Below are positions 45,540-56,990 of a stretch of 64,000 bases of DNA, piece by piece (position 1 is the stretch's first letter; each line of letters starts with the position of its first letter). Below the pieces are notes generated by a model. It was not told where the DNA came from, ran no database searches, and saw nothing but the letters and a program-made list of their open reading frames with translations. The position numbers and the translations under genes were made by a program. Source of the stretch: Asterias rubens (Eukaryota; Echinodermata; Asteroidea; Forcipulatida; Asteriidae); the NCBI RefSeq assembly GCF_902459465.1, contig NC_047062.1, forward strand, positions 26,033,866 through 26,097,865. The letters are read 5' to 3'.

Positions 45540-47040
45540 TTAGCAGCTGTCTGCCTAACCAATCAATCAATTGTTAAATTAATAAGGCGCTAATCCAACA
45601 GTCATTGGTCATGGCGCTGTACAATAAGCTAAACAAAAACAGTTTCATTCTTCATAACTACTACAGAAGGCACACAAACTTCCAGCAGAGTTTTTAGTGC
45701 AGACAATATAAACAAGTACATTTTCCTACTTTAATTAGCAACCAAATTTGCTTACCAGTGAATGGGTTTAAAGTCCAAGGCTTAGGCATAATAAAAGAAA
45801 TTGTACATCAGCCCAACTGGTGTTTTACCATTGAAAAATAACAATCAAAACAAATTTTATATCAGACAAAAAGAGTGTAATAAATTTAATGTGAGTTTTG
45901 GGATGAAATAAAATGTAAAATATGTAGACCGTATTGAATGCGACTATATCATTCAAATAGCCTGTCCCACAACATGGCGCGGGGTGTGCGTGTGGGCGGT
46001 ATGTGCATGCTTCATTGATATATGCATTTAGACACACCCATACAGTCTGCCCTAACATATGGCCACTTTCATAGCAACAAAGGAGTTATTTGATATTGTC
46101 TATTGTTTCTGTAACTGTATTGAGAAACAATAAAATAGCATATATAGAATGTTTCCCAAGGTAAATTTGAGACATGTTTATTTCTTGCCCATTATAGTTA
46201 TTTGATTTTTGCAATAATAATAATAGCAAAACTGTACCTTGCACATAAATCAAGTGATAGAATGCCTTTTGTGTTCACAATAGGCACTAGGCTTATAACA
46301 GGATGAACAGGGAATGATGAAAAAATGAGTTTTTGATGTGGGACAAAGACTCCGACTTGGAAAGCCACAGAGGGACGGACATTACCCCAAAACTGATATA
46401 ACCAGGTCTTTTATACCAAGTTTATAATTTATTTTGCAATTATCATGTTACTGTGAGGTCAAAGATTATCCCAATTGATTCCAATTATTTTCATAACATG
46501 TCTTATGACAACATGCAGTTCCAAGCACAAGTTCGTCCCTCACGTCCGTCCATCACTTTAAAAACGGGCTCAAACATCTCAAATAAATCATTTGTTTGTA
46601 CTTTTTCTCTCAAATCATATTATTTACAAATGTTTATGTTAAAAATTATTTTCCAAGATAGACTTTATAAATGTTGTTGATTTTATAAATTAGTCTCATA
46701 ATGTGTCGTCCCTCACTGGAAATCATTGTCCTTGCATTTGTAAAGAGCCCCCTCCAGTTTCTTGAGTGTAACCGACTTTTAATTGTTGACAATTCATGAA
46801 GTGTTGCTATTTATTGTTCATAATTACTGAGAAAATTTGATATAATTTTTCAAGTTTCAATATATATTTAAAAATGTAAAGAGTGGCATTGTTTGCCAAC
46901 TCTTTTGTAGTCCGTCTCTTGCGCATAACAAACGTCCCCTGCTTAAAACCCTAAAGCAAATTTCACTAAATAATACATTGATAATGTGTATTAACACTGC
47001 AAGGAAACATTTAGGTTGAAATTAGTTTGAATCTGCGAGC
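45540..47040. other. Intergenic interval between COQ3 and gene E
   Basis: AT-rich. A GCGCTGTACAATAA-type repeat tail occurs near 45590-45630 (a relative is at 48005-48045). No exon or RNA gene could be supported. Confidence 0.5.
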
Positions 47041-47045
47041 ACCTA

Positions 47046-47125
47046 GACTTGTGGAGCAGTGATCTCGCGAGACCACTATCTCAGCGCGTGGGCCGATTTA
47101 ACGACTTGTCCACAAGTCTAGCGAG
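47046..47125. mobile_element. Short MITE, CTAGACTTGTGG family
   Basis: CCTAGACTTGTGG and its partner CCACAAGTCTAG bound about 80 bp. CGAGCA flanks both sides as an apparent target duplication. It is a relative of 6236-6497. Confidence 0.75.
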
Positions 47126-47376
47126 CAATAGGAAAGGGCATAGTGTCTACAGTTGTTTGTTTATTGATTTCTGTCCTTAATAACGAAGGGACGAAAATTA
47201 CTGATTAACGCGCTCAACAGATTTCAGCACGAGACTTCTTCTAATATTTCTCACGAGTGGAATTTCTCACAAGGGGATTTCCCTTTTTAGATGCATAATA
47301 GCAGGTGTGCAGCGTGCTTTGTCATTGTGGTGTGATCAGTTCTTTTCCTTCGTCCATGAGTTAATAAACGCAGGAC

Positions 47377-50300
47377 ATGATGGTGAAACTTGAAACGAAG
47401 GGCAAGCTCATTCTCATTTTACTCATCCTGAGCATTACTAATACTAGTGCAAGAAGACGGGTAGGTCTAAAGAAACTTACTTTTGTTATGAATATGATCC
47501 ATTTCAAGTAGCCCACCTTGTTGAGCTGTTAATGGCTCCGCTTTTAACATTGGTCTCATCACTGTCGCCGACAGTGATGACTGTTGCCGACAGTGATAAT
47601 TTATAAGTATCATGTAATTTAGTTCTACCTGCTGTAGTTATATATGGTGGCCCTGAAGGGACATTAAACATATATATTTACGTGAATATTTACGTAAATA
47701 TATGATGGATTTTGCCCTAAATCGGAAATATTCACGTCAATATTCACGTCAATATTTGCGAATTCTGACCATACGCAAATATTTACGTAAATACGTCAAT
47801 ATTCACGTGAATATTTAAGATTGGGGCACAAATCGTGAATATTTACGTTAATATTTGCGAATTGGCCACAAACCGTGAATATTTACGTAAATATTTACAT
47901 GAATATATTTTTGCGATTAAGGGCAAAATCCATAAATATTTACGTAAATATTCACATAAATATATATGTTCAATGTCCCTTCAGGGCCACCAAAACAATT
48001 ATATAGTGCCTTATGCATGGCCTCAAAATGCTTTACAATAATATAAAAATCAGCAAACAATACAAAGATACAAATAGAAAACACTCATAAAATCGCATAA
48101 TAGGCAGATAAGCAAAATACAACCAACAAAATAAATAGGAGTTATTTAAAATGAGCCGATAAAACACAATAACAATTGTCATAAAAAAAGTCCCTCCGCT
48201 CTATGGCTGTAAAATTTACACTGCTAACATTCTATAGACAAAATTCCTGACAAAATGTCTATGGAAATTTAAAATCCCAATAAGTAAATTTAGTTTCTTT
48301 TACTTTTTCAGGGGAGGCACAGGGAAGAAAGTGATGGTATGTATATCCTAATGTATATGGACAAATATTAATTGTCTTGGGTAATGAATATTCATACATC
48401 ACTTTAGATGAAATTATTGTTCGTTATTTATTATTAATTAATTAATTTATTGTTATTCTTAGGGAACTGTCTGGCTATATTCTACTGCCGCAGAGTAGAT
48501 AATCGGAGGTTCGGGAGACTTCTCAGTTCTGAAAAGAACTGTCCTGCTTTTTAACTATTACCAGGATGGATTTTCTATACCATCCGCCCTGTTAAAAAGC
48601 AGGACAGTTCGTTTCAGAACTGGGAAGTCTCCCGAACCTCCGATTATCTACTCCGCGGCAGTAGAATATAGCAAGACAGTTCCCTAAGAACAACTCTACC
48701 TGGCAAGTAGATACACACATGGTGTTACCGCAATCCAAGTACACATTGATACCTCACCATGCAATGCCTCAAATCCTATATAATTTATTGTTATTATTAT
48801 CTATTTATATATATTATATACAGTCAAGTTAATACTAATTGCGATAATCGTAACCCTCATACTCCATAAGGTCAAATAATATAATAATTTGGGGGGCTAA
48901 TCATCCTTACTCGCAGCTAAGAGCTGAATTGCGAAGGACGCGGCTACAACGTGTTCGAGAAGCAGACATGCAAGGGCGCATTCAGCTGCCAGCCACATCA
49001 ACCCATTATGACCACGGAGCACAGCCAAGATCGAAAGTGTTTGATTTTTTCCTGAGGGAGGAAAACCGGATAGTCTGGAAAACCCTCGTGGCACAGCAGA
49101 GAACTCACTGCAATTTCTAGTCACCAGACTTCCCAAATTTATACCCCTCCTTTTCAGGACACCATGTGACACATTCGGCCAATCACACAAACAAGCGGCG
49201 CAACCTGACCATTGTGCCTGTTACAAATCCGCATGCATATTAATGAGCATCATGCATATGTTACAGATGGGCTTTCTCTCCCCCTTATCCTGTTCCTTTT
49301 GTTATGACATATTTGTTGGTCTTTAAGAACATCTGTGGTATTTGGCAAAACAGGTCAGTCTGTTTCACAATGTGTATTGTTAGATGTTATGCAACGGTCA
49401 TAATGTAACATTGTGTCCTTAATGTGTTGACACTCCAAACTTATTATTAAGGTGCAGTGGACACAATGTTTAGTATAATTGCCCACTGCATTGTGTGATG
49501 TTTCTAGCCTATAAAATACTGGGTATGCCTCTTGCTGGGTTACACTCATCACTCCGCCACCACTGAGTCAGCCAGGGGCTCTGCCCAACTCATACATTGA
49601 TGGGTGTCACCGCTTCAACCATCGGCCACACCATTGTCCAGTATTGGTGTTTCAGCCATATTCCAGTTACAGAGACAGTCAGTCACAACTGTGCTCTTTC
49701 TCCTTCAAGTTGATGGCTTGAACCAACCGGTTCTTGCACAGAGACAGTCAGCCAAAACTGTGCTCTTTCTCCTTCAAGTTGATGGCTTGAACCACCCGGT
49801 TCTTGCGCTCCGATGGCCTAAAACCCACGCCCGGTTTTGAGGCTCTTCCTAGATGGCCTAAAACCCACGCCCGGTTTTGAGGCTCTTCCTAGATGGCCTA
49901 AACCCATGCCAGGTTTGAGGCTCTCCCTAGATGTACCAATCTAGTGCCAGACGTCAGTTTAGAAGAGGCACCGTGTAACCAGCACATCGAACCCAGTCAT
50001 CAAACTTCCGGTAGCTATAATCTTAGGGTCTCTCATTTGAATTGTATTAAATCTGCCATGTGCATTATTAATGGTTCTATTGCTTTAAATATTGTTGTTT
50101 GAGTAAATTAAATTATCATCGTGAATATAATCGCTGGTTAGGTTTCACTCTTTCTTGTCAAATGTCTCTGTCGTGCCTTAGTTCCTTTTTGACATTGTAA
50201 TGAATTAGGCGCACGTAACACATACAACAGCGGTTTGGTGTCTGCTGATTGGTCGAGATTTGCTATATACCGGGCGGTTAGAACTTGGCTAGAATCCTTT

Positions 50301-50830
50301 TTTTTTAAGTAAAAATTTCTGATTTTGGTAAATTTACCTCTAGATCTAGTAAGTTTGCCTTTAAAAAGTTGTGTTATACCCACCCAATGGTATCAGAGGA
50401 AATGTGAAAACAGCAACCTCTTCAAAAACACTAATCACACACAGTACATGTTAGTTGATTTCCAGTCTACCATGCCACCCTTAGGGAATTTAATAATATT
50501 GTGTTCTATATTCCAGGCTTCTCTTTAGGTGGTCTCCTAGCAATGGGTTTATTCGGAATAGGTGCTGTAGTCGCAGCTCCAGTTGTACTCGCAGGTGCAG
50601 GATTTACAGCGGGTGGAATAGCAGCAGGATCCATTGCATCAGGCATGATGTCTACTGCAGCAATTGCAAATGGTGGCGCTATTGCAGCAGGAAGTACAGT
50701 GGCTGTTCTGCAGTCAGTTGGAGCTGCAGGGTTAGGAGCTGCAGGTGCTGCTGCAGTTGGTAGTGCTGGTGCAGCAGTAGGGGCTGCTGCTGTTGCTGCA
50801 ATCAACCAAGATGAGGATGAGGATGAATGA
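47377..50830 (+). CDS. IFI6/IFI27-like protein, short form E, intact
   Basis: Three exons: 47377-47460, 48312-48336 and 50517-50830 (phases 0, 1), giving 140 residues. Exon 1 is a clear signal peptide or membrane anchor (MMVKLETKGKLILILLILSI, then TNTSARRR). Exon 2 is a 25-nt micro-exon (GRHREESD). Exon 3 has GLLAMGLFGIGAVVAAPVVL, TAGGIAAGSIASGMMSTAAI and VAVLQSVGAAGLGAAGAAAV, and ends with a short acidic tail NQDEDEDE, with no separate tail exon. A second Met (47380) may be the true start, matching MAKLD of gene F. The family is membrane-active and interferon- or stress-induced in vertebrates; the role here is unknown. The introns carry two large foldback elements and other repeats. Confidence 0.85.
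47660..47995. mobile_element. Foldback element built of AATATTTACGTAAATATT-like units
   Basis: The ends GGTGGCCCTGAAGGGACATT and TGTCCCTTCAGGGCCACC are inverted. Between them lie about a dozen ATATTTACGTAAATAT / ATATTCACGTGAATAT palindromes and paired GGATTTTGCCCT blocks. It is in gene E intron 1. Confidence 0.85.
48457..48690. mobile_element. Long hairpin MITE in gene E intron 2
   Basis: Arms of about 100 bp, beginning TTCTTAGGGAACTGTCTGGC and ending ACAGTTCCCTAAGAA, are nearly perfect inverted copies with a loop around ACTATTACCAGGATGGA. No clear target duplication was seen. Confidence 0.85.
48895..49135. other. GC-rich block of unknown nature in gene E intron 2
   Basis: A block of about 240 bp is markedly GC-richer than its surroundings (GGACGCGGCTACAACGTGTT, GGGCGCATTCAGCTGCCAGC). 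The minus strand is open for 97 codons (48897-49190) with no domain recognised. It is probably a dispersed repeat unit or transposon piece. Confidence 0.4.
49370..50387. repeat. Possible solo-LTR-like insertion with internal tandem repeats
   Basis: It contains a TATA-like CCTATAAAATACT near 49508, two 68-bp repeats (AGAGACAGTCAG..TGTGCTCTTTCTCC) at 49670-49805 and three 40-bp repeats (GATGGCCTAAAACCCACGCC) at 49810-49935. The following TGGTATCAGAGG (50389) resembles an initiator-Met primer site, and intron sequence homologous to gene F resumes at about 50395. The LTR reading is weak; the tandem repeats are certain. Confidence 0.35.
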
Positions 50831-52090
50831 TTCGGATTAAATGAAAGCAAACTGTGTTTGTTTTTACTTAAGTAAGAATTTCTAGTAGATTTAAGGAACT
50901 TTCATTTTCAGTACAGTAGACTTTTGGCCAATGAATCAATGCTTAGCTTTCGCAGCATAAACTTTTAAAAGAGAAAGTGTAAAGAAAAGCTTATTAAATT
51001 TGATTAAAGCCCATGGGCAACATTGTTAACTACCAATGACCAGTATCGGCATTTAATTTTAATGTGACCCAAGTCACAAAACATAGTTACATTGAATAAC
51101 TAATCATTATTTTATTAGCCATAGAGTTAACCCTAACCAAGTTACATTTCACTCAAACAGCAGATTTTACTCCCCGTTTCAACTAATGTTGAATTGCTTA
51201 TAAATGAAATATGCTGCACCTGACTAATAGATTGCTTTAGTTTGATTAATTTCATAATCTGAACTTAGAAGATTTCTAAAATCTTCACATGTGATCTGAT
51301 TTATAAGGATGACTGTGAATTTTTAATGCATTTGTTTCAGACTTTGTGTTTGGCATTTGTGGTTTGTCTCTTTCAATGATTCTGTGCTAGATTTCAGTAT
51401 AAACTTAAAGGAAAGGTAAACGTTTGGGAATCACTCGTTTGGCAATTTAATTATTGGCAATAAAAACTGTTGGTTAAAAGCCTACAGGGGTTTACGGTTA
51501 GTATAAAGCATTCTGAGAGACATTTCACTTCTAAGATGTGGTTAATAAAATTTATCAGTTTTTAATCTCAAAAATAAAAATCTGAGAAGCGTTATTGCAG
51601 TAACACTCCTCAGTTTGGGTGAAGCGTTATTGCAATAAGACTCCTCAGTTTGGGTGTTATTGTTTGGGATTATTCTTCCCGATTTAGATTTTCGGCGATA
51701 TCTTGTACATTTTGAGCTTTGGTTTTTCCTTTAAGAATGACAAAGATCTACCTGGGTGTTATATAAAACAAAAAAATACGTCTTTTGTATTCTTACAATG
51801 GAGAGAATATTTAATTCGATGAAAGGTGGAATGTTCCATTCAACTCGACTTCACCTCATTGGTTTGAACATTCCATCATTCAATAACTTAATTCTCATCA
51901 TTGCACGAATGCAAACAATCGTTATTTGTTAAAGTGAACACTTTAGATAATGCGTAATAAAAAGAAATCAAAATATAGTGGCTGCTTATAGATTTATGAA
52001 ATACTGGAACACTTCAATAAAAATAGACGTAAATTGTTTCTCAACTAAAACTTGCATCCGAGTTTATTTTGTGTTCCCGATGAGTCCGTA
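50831..52090. other. 3' flank of gene E, shared with gene F
   Basis: Blocks such as TGGAATGTTCCATTC, CATCATTGCACGAATGCAAA and ACTTGCATCCGAGTTTATTT recur in order at 55670-55950. This shows that genes E and F arose by duplication including their 3' regions. An AATAAA lies near 52015. Confidence 0.65.
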
Positions 52091-53000
52091 CCGTGGTGTG
52101 AAGTTACATCGCATTTGATTTGACAAAAGTTTTGATGTTTCACTGTTTTCTCCTTTCCGACGAATGTTCAACCAATCATAGCGAAGTTGATACACAGTGA
52201 AGAATAATTATAGCGGGAAATCCCCACCTACCCCAGTTATTTAGGTAACGAATTAGGGCATCTCTACGTGCTGCGATGTTTATTGGAAGTGTGTCTAGGA
52301 CTCTGCGTTGTGGTGTAGATTCCAATTGATACAAATACATGTTAACTTTTAACCCCTGTATATTGCCCCATCAACAGTCCAGTAGCTTAAATATTGGACC
52401 TTAGAACAACCTCCCTGATTGATTATTGACTACTCACTGTACCAAGGCCAAGGTGTATGCCTTGCCCTTGACCCAAGTGCATTACCTTGTCCTTCCTACC
52501 ACATGTCATCACCTGGGTTAAAAGCCCATGGACATTCTTCTGGTCTTAGGTTTATGATGGCTCTTAAATTGGAAAGCCTGACCCAAAATACTTATTAGTT
52601 TCTTCCCTCACTCTATTTCCAACCACCAAACGAGACACATGTCTCTGTGCTTCCACTAGTGTATACTATTGCTTACTAAAATTATTCCATTGCTTAATAA
52701 AGCCTATCGTAAGATCAGTATGTGTGTGATTCCATATTATTCCGTCAACAACTAACTCCCAAAGTGGGTTAGTATTTTGAAAAACATATTTTCCAACGAG
52801 TCTTTAGCAACTAAGCAATCACTGCAAGTATAATAGGCTTTGCTCTATAAATAACAACTTCAAAGAAAACCTGTGGATTATTAGTAGCTACTGTCAATTT
52901 ATATATCATCATATTCTCTTTATTTCAACCCTGAAACTATTATACGCAAAGCCCCTTTAAGTTTAAAGTCATTATTTCTCACAACGGGGAACTCCCGCCA
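52091..53000. other. Intergenic interval E-F
   Basis: No exon, RNA gene or clear repeat was recognised. Confidence 0.5.
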
Positions 53001-53280
53001 GTGTTTTTTTTTTTTACTATGCGCAGGCGCAGATCGCTGGAGGTGTACGCAGTGGACGTTAAAATGGCTAAACTTGATGCAAAAACCAAGCTCATTTTTA
53101 TTTTATTCTTCATGAATATTACTTACTGTAATAACGCCAGTGAGCCACCTGATTGTGGAAGGAGACAGGTAAAAGAAATGACTTTAAATCGTTGTAATCT
53201 TTGCAGAAAATGGTACGGTTGCATATGCGATATCATTAGATAATTGTATGCATTATCAGACAATTGATACTCAGTAACTT

Positions 53281-53385
53281 GGGCGCTAGATTCCTGTTTT
53301 TTTCCCGAAATTTAACCGATAATCGACAGATGACCGATAATGTCAAAATTTCGAAAAAAGGGAATCCAGCGCCCCTAAGTGGGTC
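53281..53385. mobile_element. Small MITE, GGGCGCTAGATTCC ends
   Basis: ACTTGGGCGCTAGATTCC and GGAATCCAGCGCCCCTAAGT are inverted, with TTTCGAAA-like and ATAATCGACAGATGACCGAT centre pairs. It is in gene F intron 1. Confidence 0.75.
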
Positions 53386-53419
53386 TAGATATGGATGTTA
53401 ATCAGTGTAAAAAAACCTG

Positions 53420-53630
53420 GGAATTCGCTCCGGGATCTGGTAAGTTTTTGTTCCTTTTTCTCCAAAAATATTTTCTCAATGGTGTTTTGAGTGTTCATTA
53501 TAGACATTGAGGATTAAGTTCGTGCCCTTAGAATTTGTGTCATGATTTTTGAAAGTGGTAAAAATTGGGCAAATCTGGTGACCAGCTGTCGAAATTATAC
53601 GTGTTGGACCAGATTGTCATATTTGCCGCC
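53420..53630. repeat. Dispersed repeat, inverted relative of 40370-40580
   Basis: CGGGATCTGGTAAGTTTTTG, CAAATCTGGTGACCAGCTGT and ATTATACGTGTTGGACCAGA mirror the 40-kb copy. Confidence 0.7.
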
Positions 53631-53728
53631 CGAGAGAATCTCAGCTGGTAGAGCACTGCCAAGTTAATCCAGAGGTCGTTGGTTCAGATCTCGCTCTAGT
53701 AAATCTTTCTATCAACCCCCAAATCATA
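53628..53728 (+). repeat. tRNA-derived SINE copy, same family as 11728
   Basis: The head TCTCAGCTGGTAGAGCACTG with TTAATCCAGAGGTCGTTGGT and the tail CTATCAACCCCCAAATCAT match the first copy with about 15% change. B box degenerate (GGTTCAGATCT). Confidence 0.7.
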
Positions 53729-54639
53729 ACAAACCCAGTCAATTTCCCCTTGTGGATTATTTGTCTAACAGGTCAGTTTTGAGGATGATGTCAGTTATGA
53801 GGATAAGGTCACCCATCCTGGAACTGAAACAAGTAAGTAATTTGTGTAAACATGAGACAAACCCCTGGCATTTGTTAAAATGATTTGACATCACGACAAA
53901 CCCAAATAGATCCTCACTAAAAGTCACCAAAGACCTGCAGCTAGAGTAGTGCTTGGCCCATACTTGGAAACACCTTTCCACTTTTAACCCTCATTGATGG
54001 CTGCATGGAGTTTATCGCTCAGTGAGCATTTATTTAGTTTTTTTTAAATTGATGTCATGCAAAATGTGTAATCAAAATCTGCTTTATAAAGTAAGTTTTT
54101 AAACTGGGTAATGGTTTGCATTAAAAATTATGTAAAAAGTGATGCCCAATCGAAATCATCATTGGAAAGGTGGGAAGAACACAACAGCCTTTTCAAAAAC
54201 ACTTATTATCACACAGAGCACTTATAACTTGATTTCCAAGTCATCCATGCAAGCCTAAAACAGTTTAATTTCTTTTGTTTTTATTCCAGGATCTTTGGAC
54301 GGTTTCCTAGCAATGGGTTTTTGCGGATTACTTGCTGTAGTCGCAGCTCCAGTAATACTCCCTGCTGTAGGATTTACATCAGGTGGAATAGCAGCACCAT
54401 CCATTGCATCAGGCATGATGTCTACTGCAGCAATTGCAAAATGGTGGCGCTATTGCAGCAGGAAGTACAGTGGCTGTTCTGCAGTCAGTTGGAGCTGCAG
54501 GGTTAGGAGCTGCAGGTACTGCTGCAGCTGGTGGTGCTGGTGCCTTAGTAGGGGCTGCTGTTTCAGAAGCATTCTAGAGGATGAATGGTACTGTATCTTG
54601 GCTGAATAGTTTAGCCCATGCATCAAACTCAAGTTCTGG

Positions 54640-54790
54640 AGACTAATTCACTGGAGTGTGGGTATAAATCCTGGTCATGACACTTGTGTGTCCTTGGGCA
54701 AAACACTTATTACTAAATTTGCTTCAATTTACAGTGCGTCATATACTCATCATATGATGGCTGAACTGTACAGGAAAGGGATTAAGGAAG
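54640..54790 (+). repeat. Second SINE-like repeat (TGACACTTGTGTCCTTG type)
   Basis: CACTGGAGTGTGGGTATAAA, TCCTGGTCATGACACTTGTG and TCCTTGGGCAAAACACTTAT resemble the tRNA-derived head and body of a SINE common in aquatic animals. No clean A box remains. Family assignment from memory. Confidence 0.45.
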
Positions 54791-54799
54791 ACTGACTTT

Positions 54800-56330
54800 G
54801 ATTTGTGAAGACAAACTATTGTTTCAATTAAAGGGATAATTTGGGCATGGACAATTAAGTAGGAACTTCTAATATCTTCAATATTACAGAAATGTTATTA
54901 AACATTGTCTGTTTTTCTTTGCACGCTATTTTTGGACCTACAGGGTAGACTTATGGCCAATGACAAGAGTTACGATTTTGCAGTGTATGCTTATTACAAG
55001 TAAGTGTTTCATATGTTTTAATTGAATTGCAAAAAATGTTTGTATATTAAAGACCGTGGACAATATTGTCATAGACCAGTATTCCCACTTAATGTGACCC
55101 ACGTCACCCACATATAAATTAATAAGAAACCTGTGAAAGTTACTCAGTTTGTCATCGGAGTTACAAGAAACTTGTTCAGTTTTTTTTTCTTCTCATTTCT
55201 CAAAAGTGGTAGCATTTCAGGCAAAAGTTATGGGAACATTTATATTATGTTATGGGAACATTTATATTTTCAATCTTGTCAATAGTGTGCACAACCTTGA
55301 AATGTTGATTTGCTTATAAATTAAGTAAATTGCTTGCTTTAGTTTTATTATTTTCGTACAGTGAACTTGGAAGATTTTTGAAGCCAGACATTTGACTGTT
55401 AGTTTTTTACATAATCACTCATATAATTAATGGCAATAAAAACTGTTAGTTTTTATGGCCAATATTTAATTTGAATCTGTCTCAGATTGTGTATTTGGGA
55501 TTGTTCTTCCTGCTTAGACTATTCGCCTCTGTTTTTCAGCGATATCTTGAACATTTTGAGCTTTGGTTTGTCCTTCAAATGACAAAGATCTTCCTGGGTG
55601 TTTGATTAAATAAATAATAAATGTTTTGCATTTATACAATAAAGAAAATATTTCAATTTGTTGATAGATGGAATGTTCCATTCAGCTTAGCTCGCCTTTG
55701 AAGCATTCCATCTATCAACTTATGAATCAATTCTCATCATTGCACGAATGCAAACATTCATTGTTTGTAAAAGTGAATGCCCTCAAAATTGTCAAAATTT
55801 AGAATATGCATTAATAAAATGTAATCAATATATAGTAACTGCTTAGATTAAAAAGTTTAATTACATTGGGTTTTTGGTAAAGAACTTTTGTTATTACACT
55901 TCAATAAAAATGGACGTAGAATGTTTCTCAAATAAAACTTGCATCCGAGTTTATTTTTGTTCCTGTATAGTTCACACACTTTTCATTATTATCATGAGCA
56001 CACTGGAAATAAACTAAAATAAAAATCTTCTACAGAAAGGCAAATTGTGTTGTAACATTTAATGTCTAAAAAGCATTTGGACAAGTAAATTTTGTTATAA
56101 ATATATTTTTCAAAACAATGTAGTTTTAATGTGAAAAGTTCATCTCTCCCAAAATTGTCTTTCAAATGGCTCAAGAGCAAATTTTCCAAGGTTTGTTGAA
56201 ACGAACATTTTCTCATGTTTGATTGGAATCAATGACAATAAGACGGAAGTTTGACCAATCTTTGCATTTAACTACCCTCACCACCAGGGTGTGGTTGTAT
56301 CAGGGATGTTTGAAGCTTTGCAGGCTGTGG
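54800..56330. other. 3' flank of gene F
   Basis: Non-coding; it holds the blocks shared with the gene E 3' region and AATAAA signals near 55905 and 55932. An imperfect palindrome (GATGGAATGTTCCATTC with CATTCCATC) lies at 55668-55715. Confidence 0.5.
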
Positions 56331-56339
56331 ACAAACTAT

Positions 56340-56600
56340 CACTAATGAGCTTGTCAACCATGCGTAAATCTCTTTTGGAGGAGTGATGGCTCTGAAAAGA
56401 GCGGGTGTGATCTTGACAATTTGATACAAGTATACTCTGCTCATCTTCAGGAGATTGCTAGACCTCTAATGGTCTACCCTGTGCATTCCTCCAGCCCTTG
56501 CTGCAACCTAAAGTAGTCTCCTCAAGACAACTCCTGAAGACAAGATACTGTTTGAAACAGTGAGACCACACAGCAACAAATCTTCTCAAAGCCAACACTC
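56340..56600. repeat. Second hammerhead-like / histone stem-loop repeat, with an inverted partner
   Basis: Minus strand, 56452 to 56360: CTCCTGAAGATGAGCAGAGT, ATACTTGTATCAAATTGTC, then CGCTCTTTTCAGAGCCATC (56386-56404) and TCCTCCAAAAGAGATTTACG. Plus strand, 56531-56567: CTCCTGAAGACAAGATACTG, TTTGAAACAGTGAGACC. So the hammerhead-like piece is present in both orientations and the histone-type stem-loop in one. Confidence 0.65.
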
Positions 56601-56622
56601 GTCCCAATAGAGATTTATACAT

Positions 56623-56990
56623 GGTTAAAGACGTTGGACACTATTGGTAATTGTCATAGACTAGTCTTCACAGTTGGTGTATCTCAACATGCATAAAATA
56701 ACAAACCTGTGAAAATTTGAACTCAATCGGTCATCGAAGTTGCGAGATATTATTATTAATGAACGAAAAAACACCCTTGGCGCACCATGGTCACATGAAG
56801 TTGTGTGCTTTCAGATGCTTGATTTCGATATCTCAAATTCTAAATTACTTCTTTCTCCTAAACTACGTCACTTCAAAGGGAGCTGTTTCTCACAATGTTT
56901 TATACTATCAACCTCTCCCTATTACTCGTAATCAAGAAAGGTTTTATGATAATAACTATTTTGAGTAATTACCAATAGTGTCCACTGCCT
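56623..56990. mobile_element. GGCAGTGGACACTATTGG-family MITE
   Basis: TTAAAGACGTTGGACACTAT and AATAGTGTCCACTGCCTGTT ends with the usual interior (AAGTTGCGAGATATTATTA). Confidence 0.85.

Larger units (their letters stand above)
53064..54577 (+). pseudogene. IFI6/IFI27-like protein, short form F, one-base frameshift
   Basis: Exons 53064-53168, 53772-53832 and 54290-54577 mirror gene E. Exon 1 is a signal-like MAKLDAKTKLIFILFFMNIT followed by CNNASEPPDCGRRQ. Exon 2 (VSFEDDVSYEDKVTHPGTET) shares the VSFE start with exon 2 of C genes. The core exon begins SLDGFLAMGFCGLLAVVAAP. At 54438-54441 it has four A where every paralogue has three, shifting the frame inside the conserved AIANGG motif. Removing one A restores a 150-residue protein ending VGAAVSEAF. 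As given, the frame reads on to 54609 in nonsense. Either a recent pseudogene or a sequence error; splice sites and the rest of the core are intact. Confidence 0.75.

Noticed and set aside
50506-50850. Antisense Ala/Pro-rich ORF over gene E
   Set aside because: Shadow of the Gly/Ala exon; no splice or start support.
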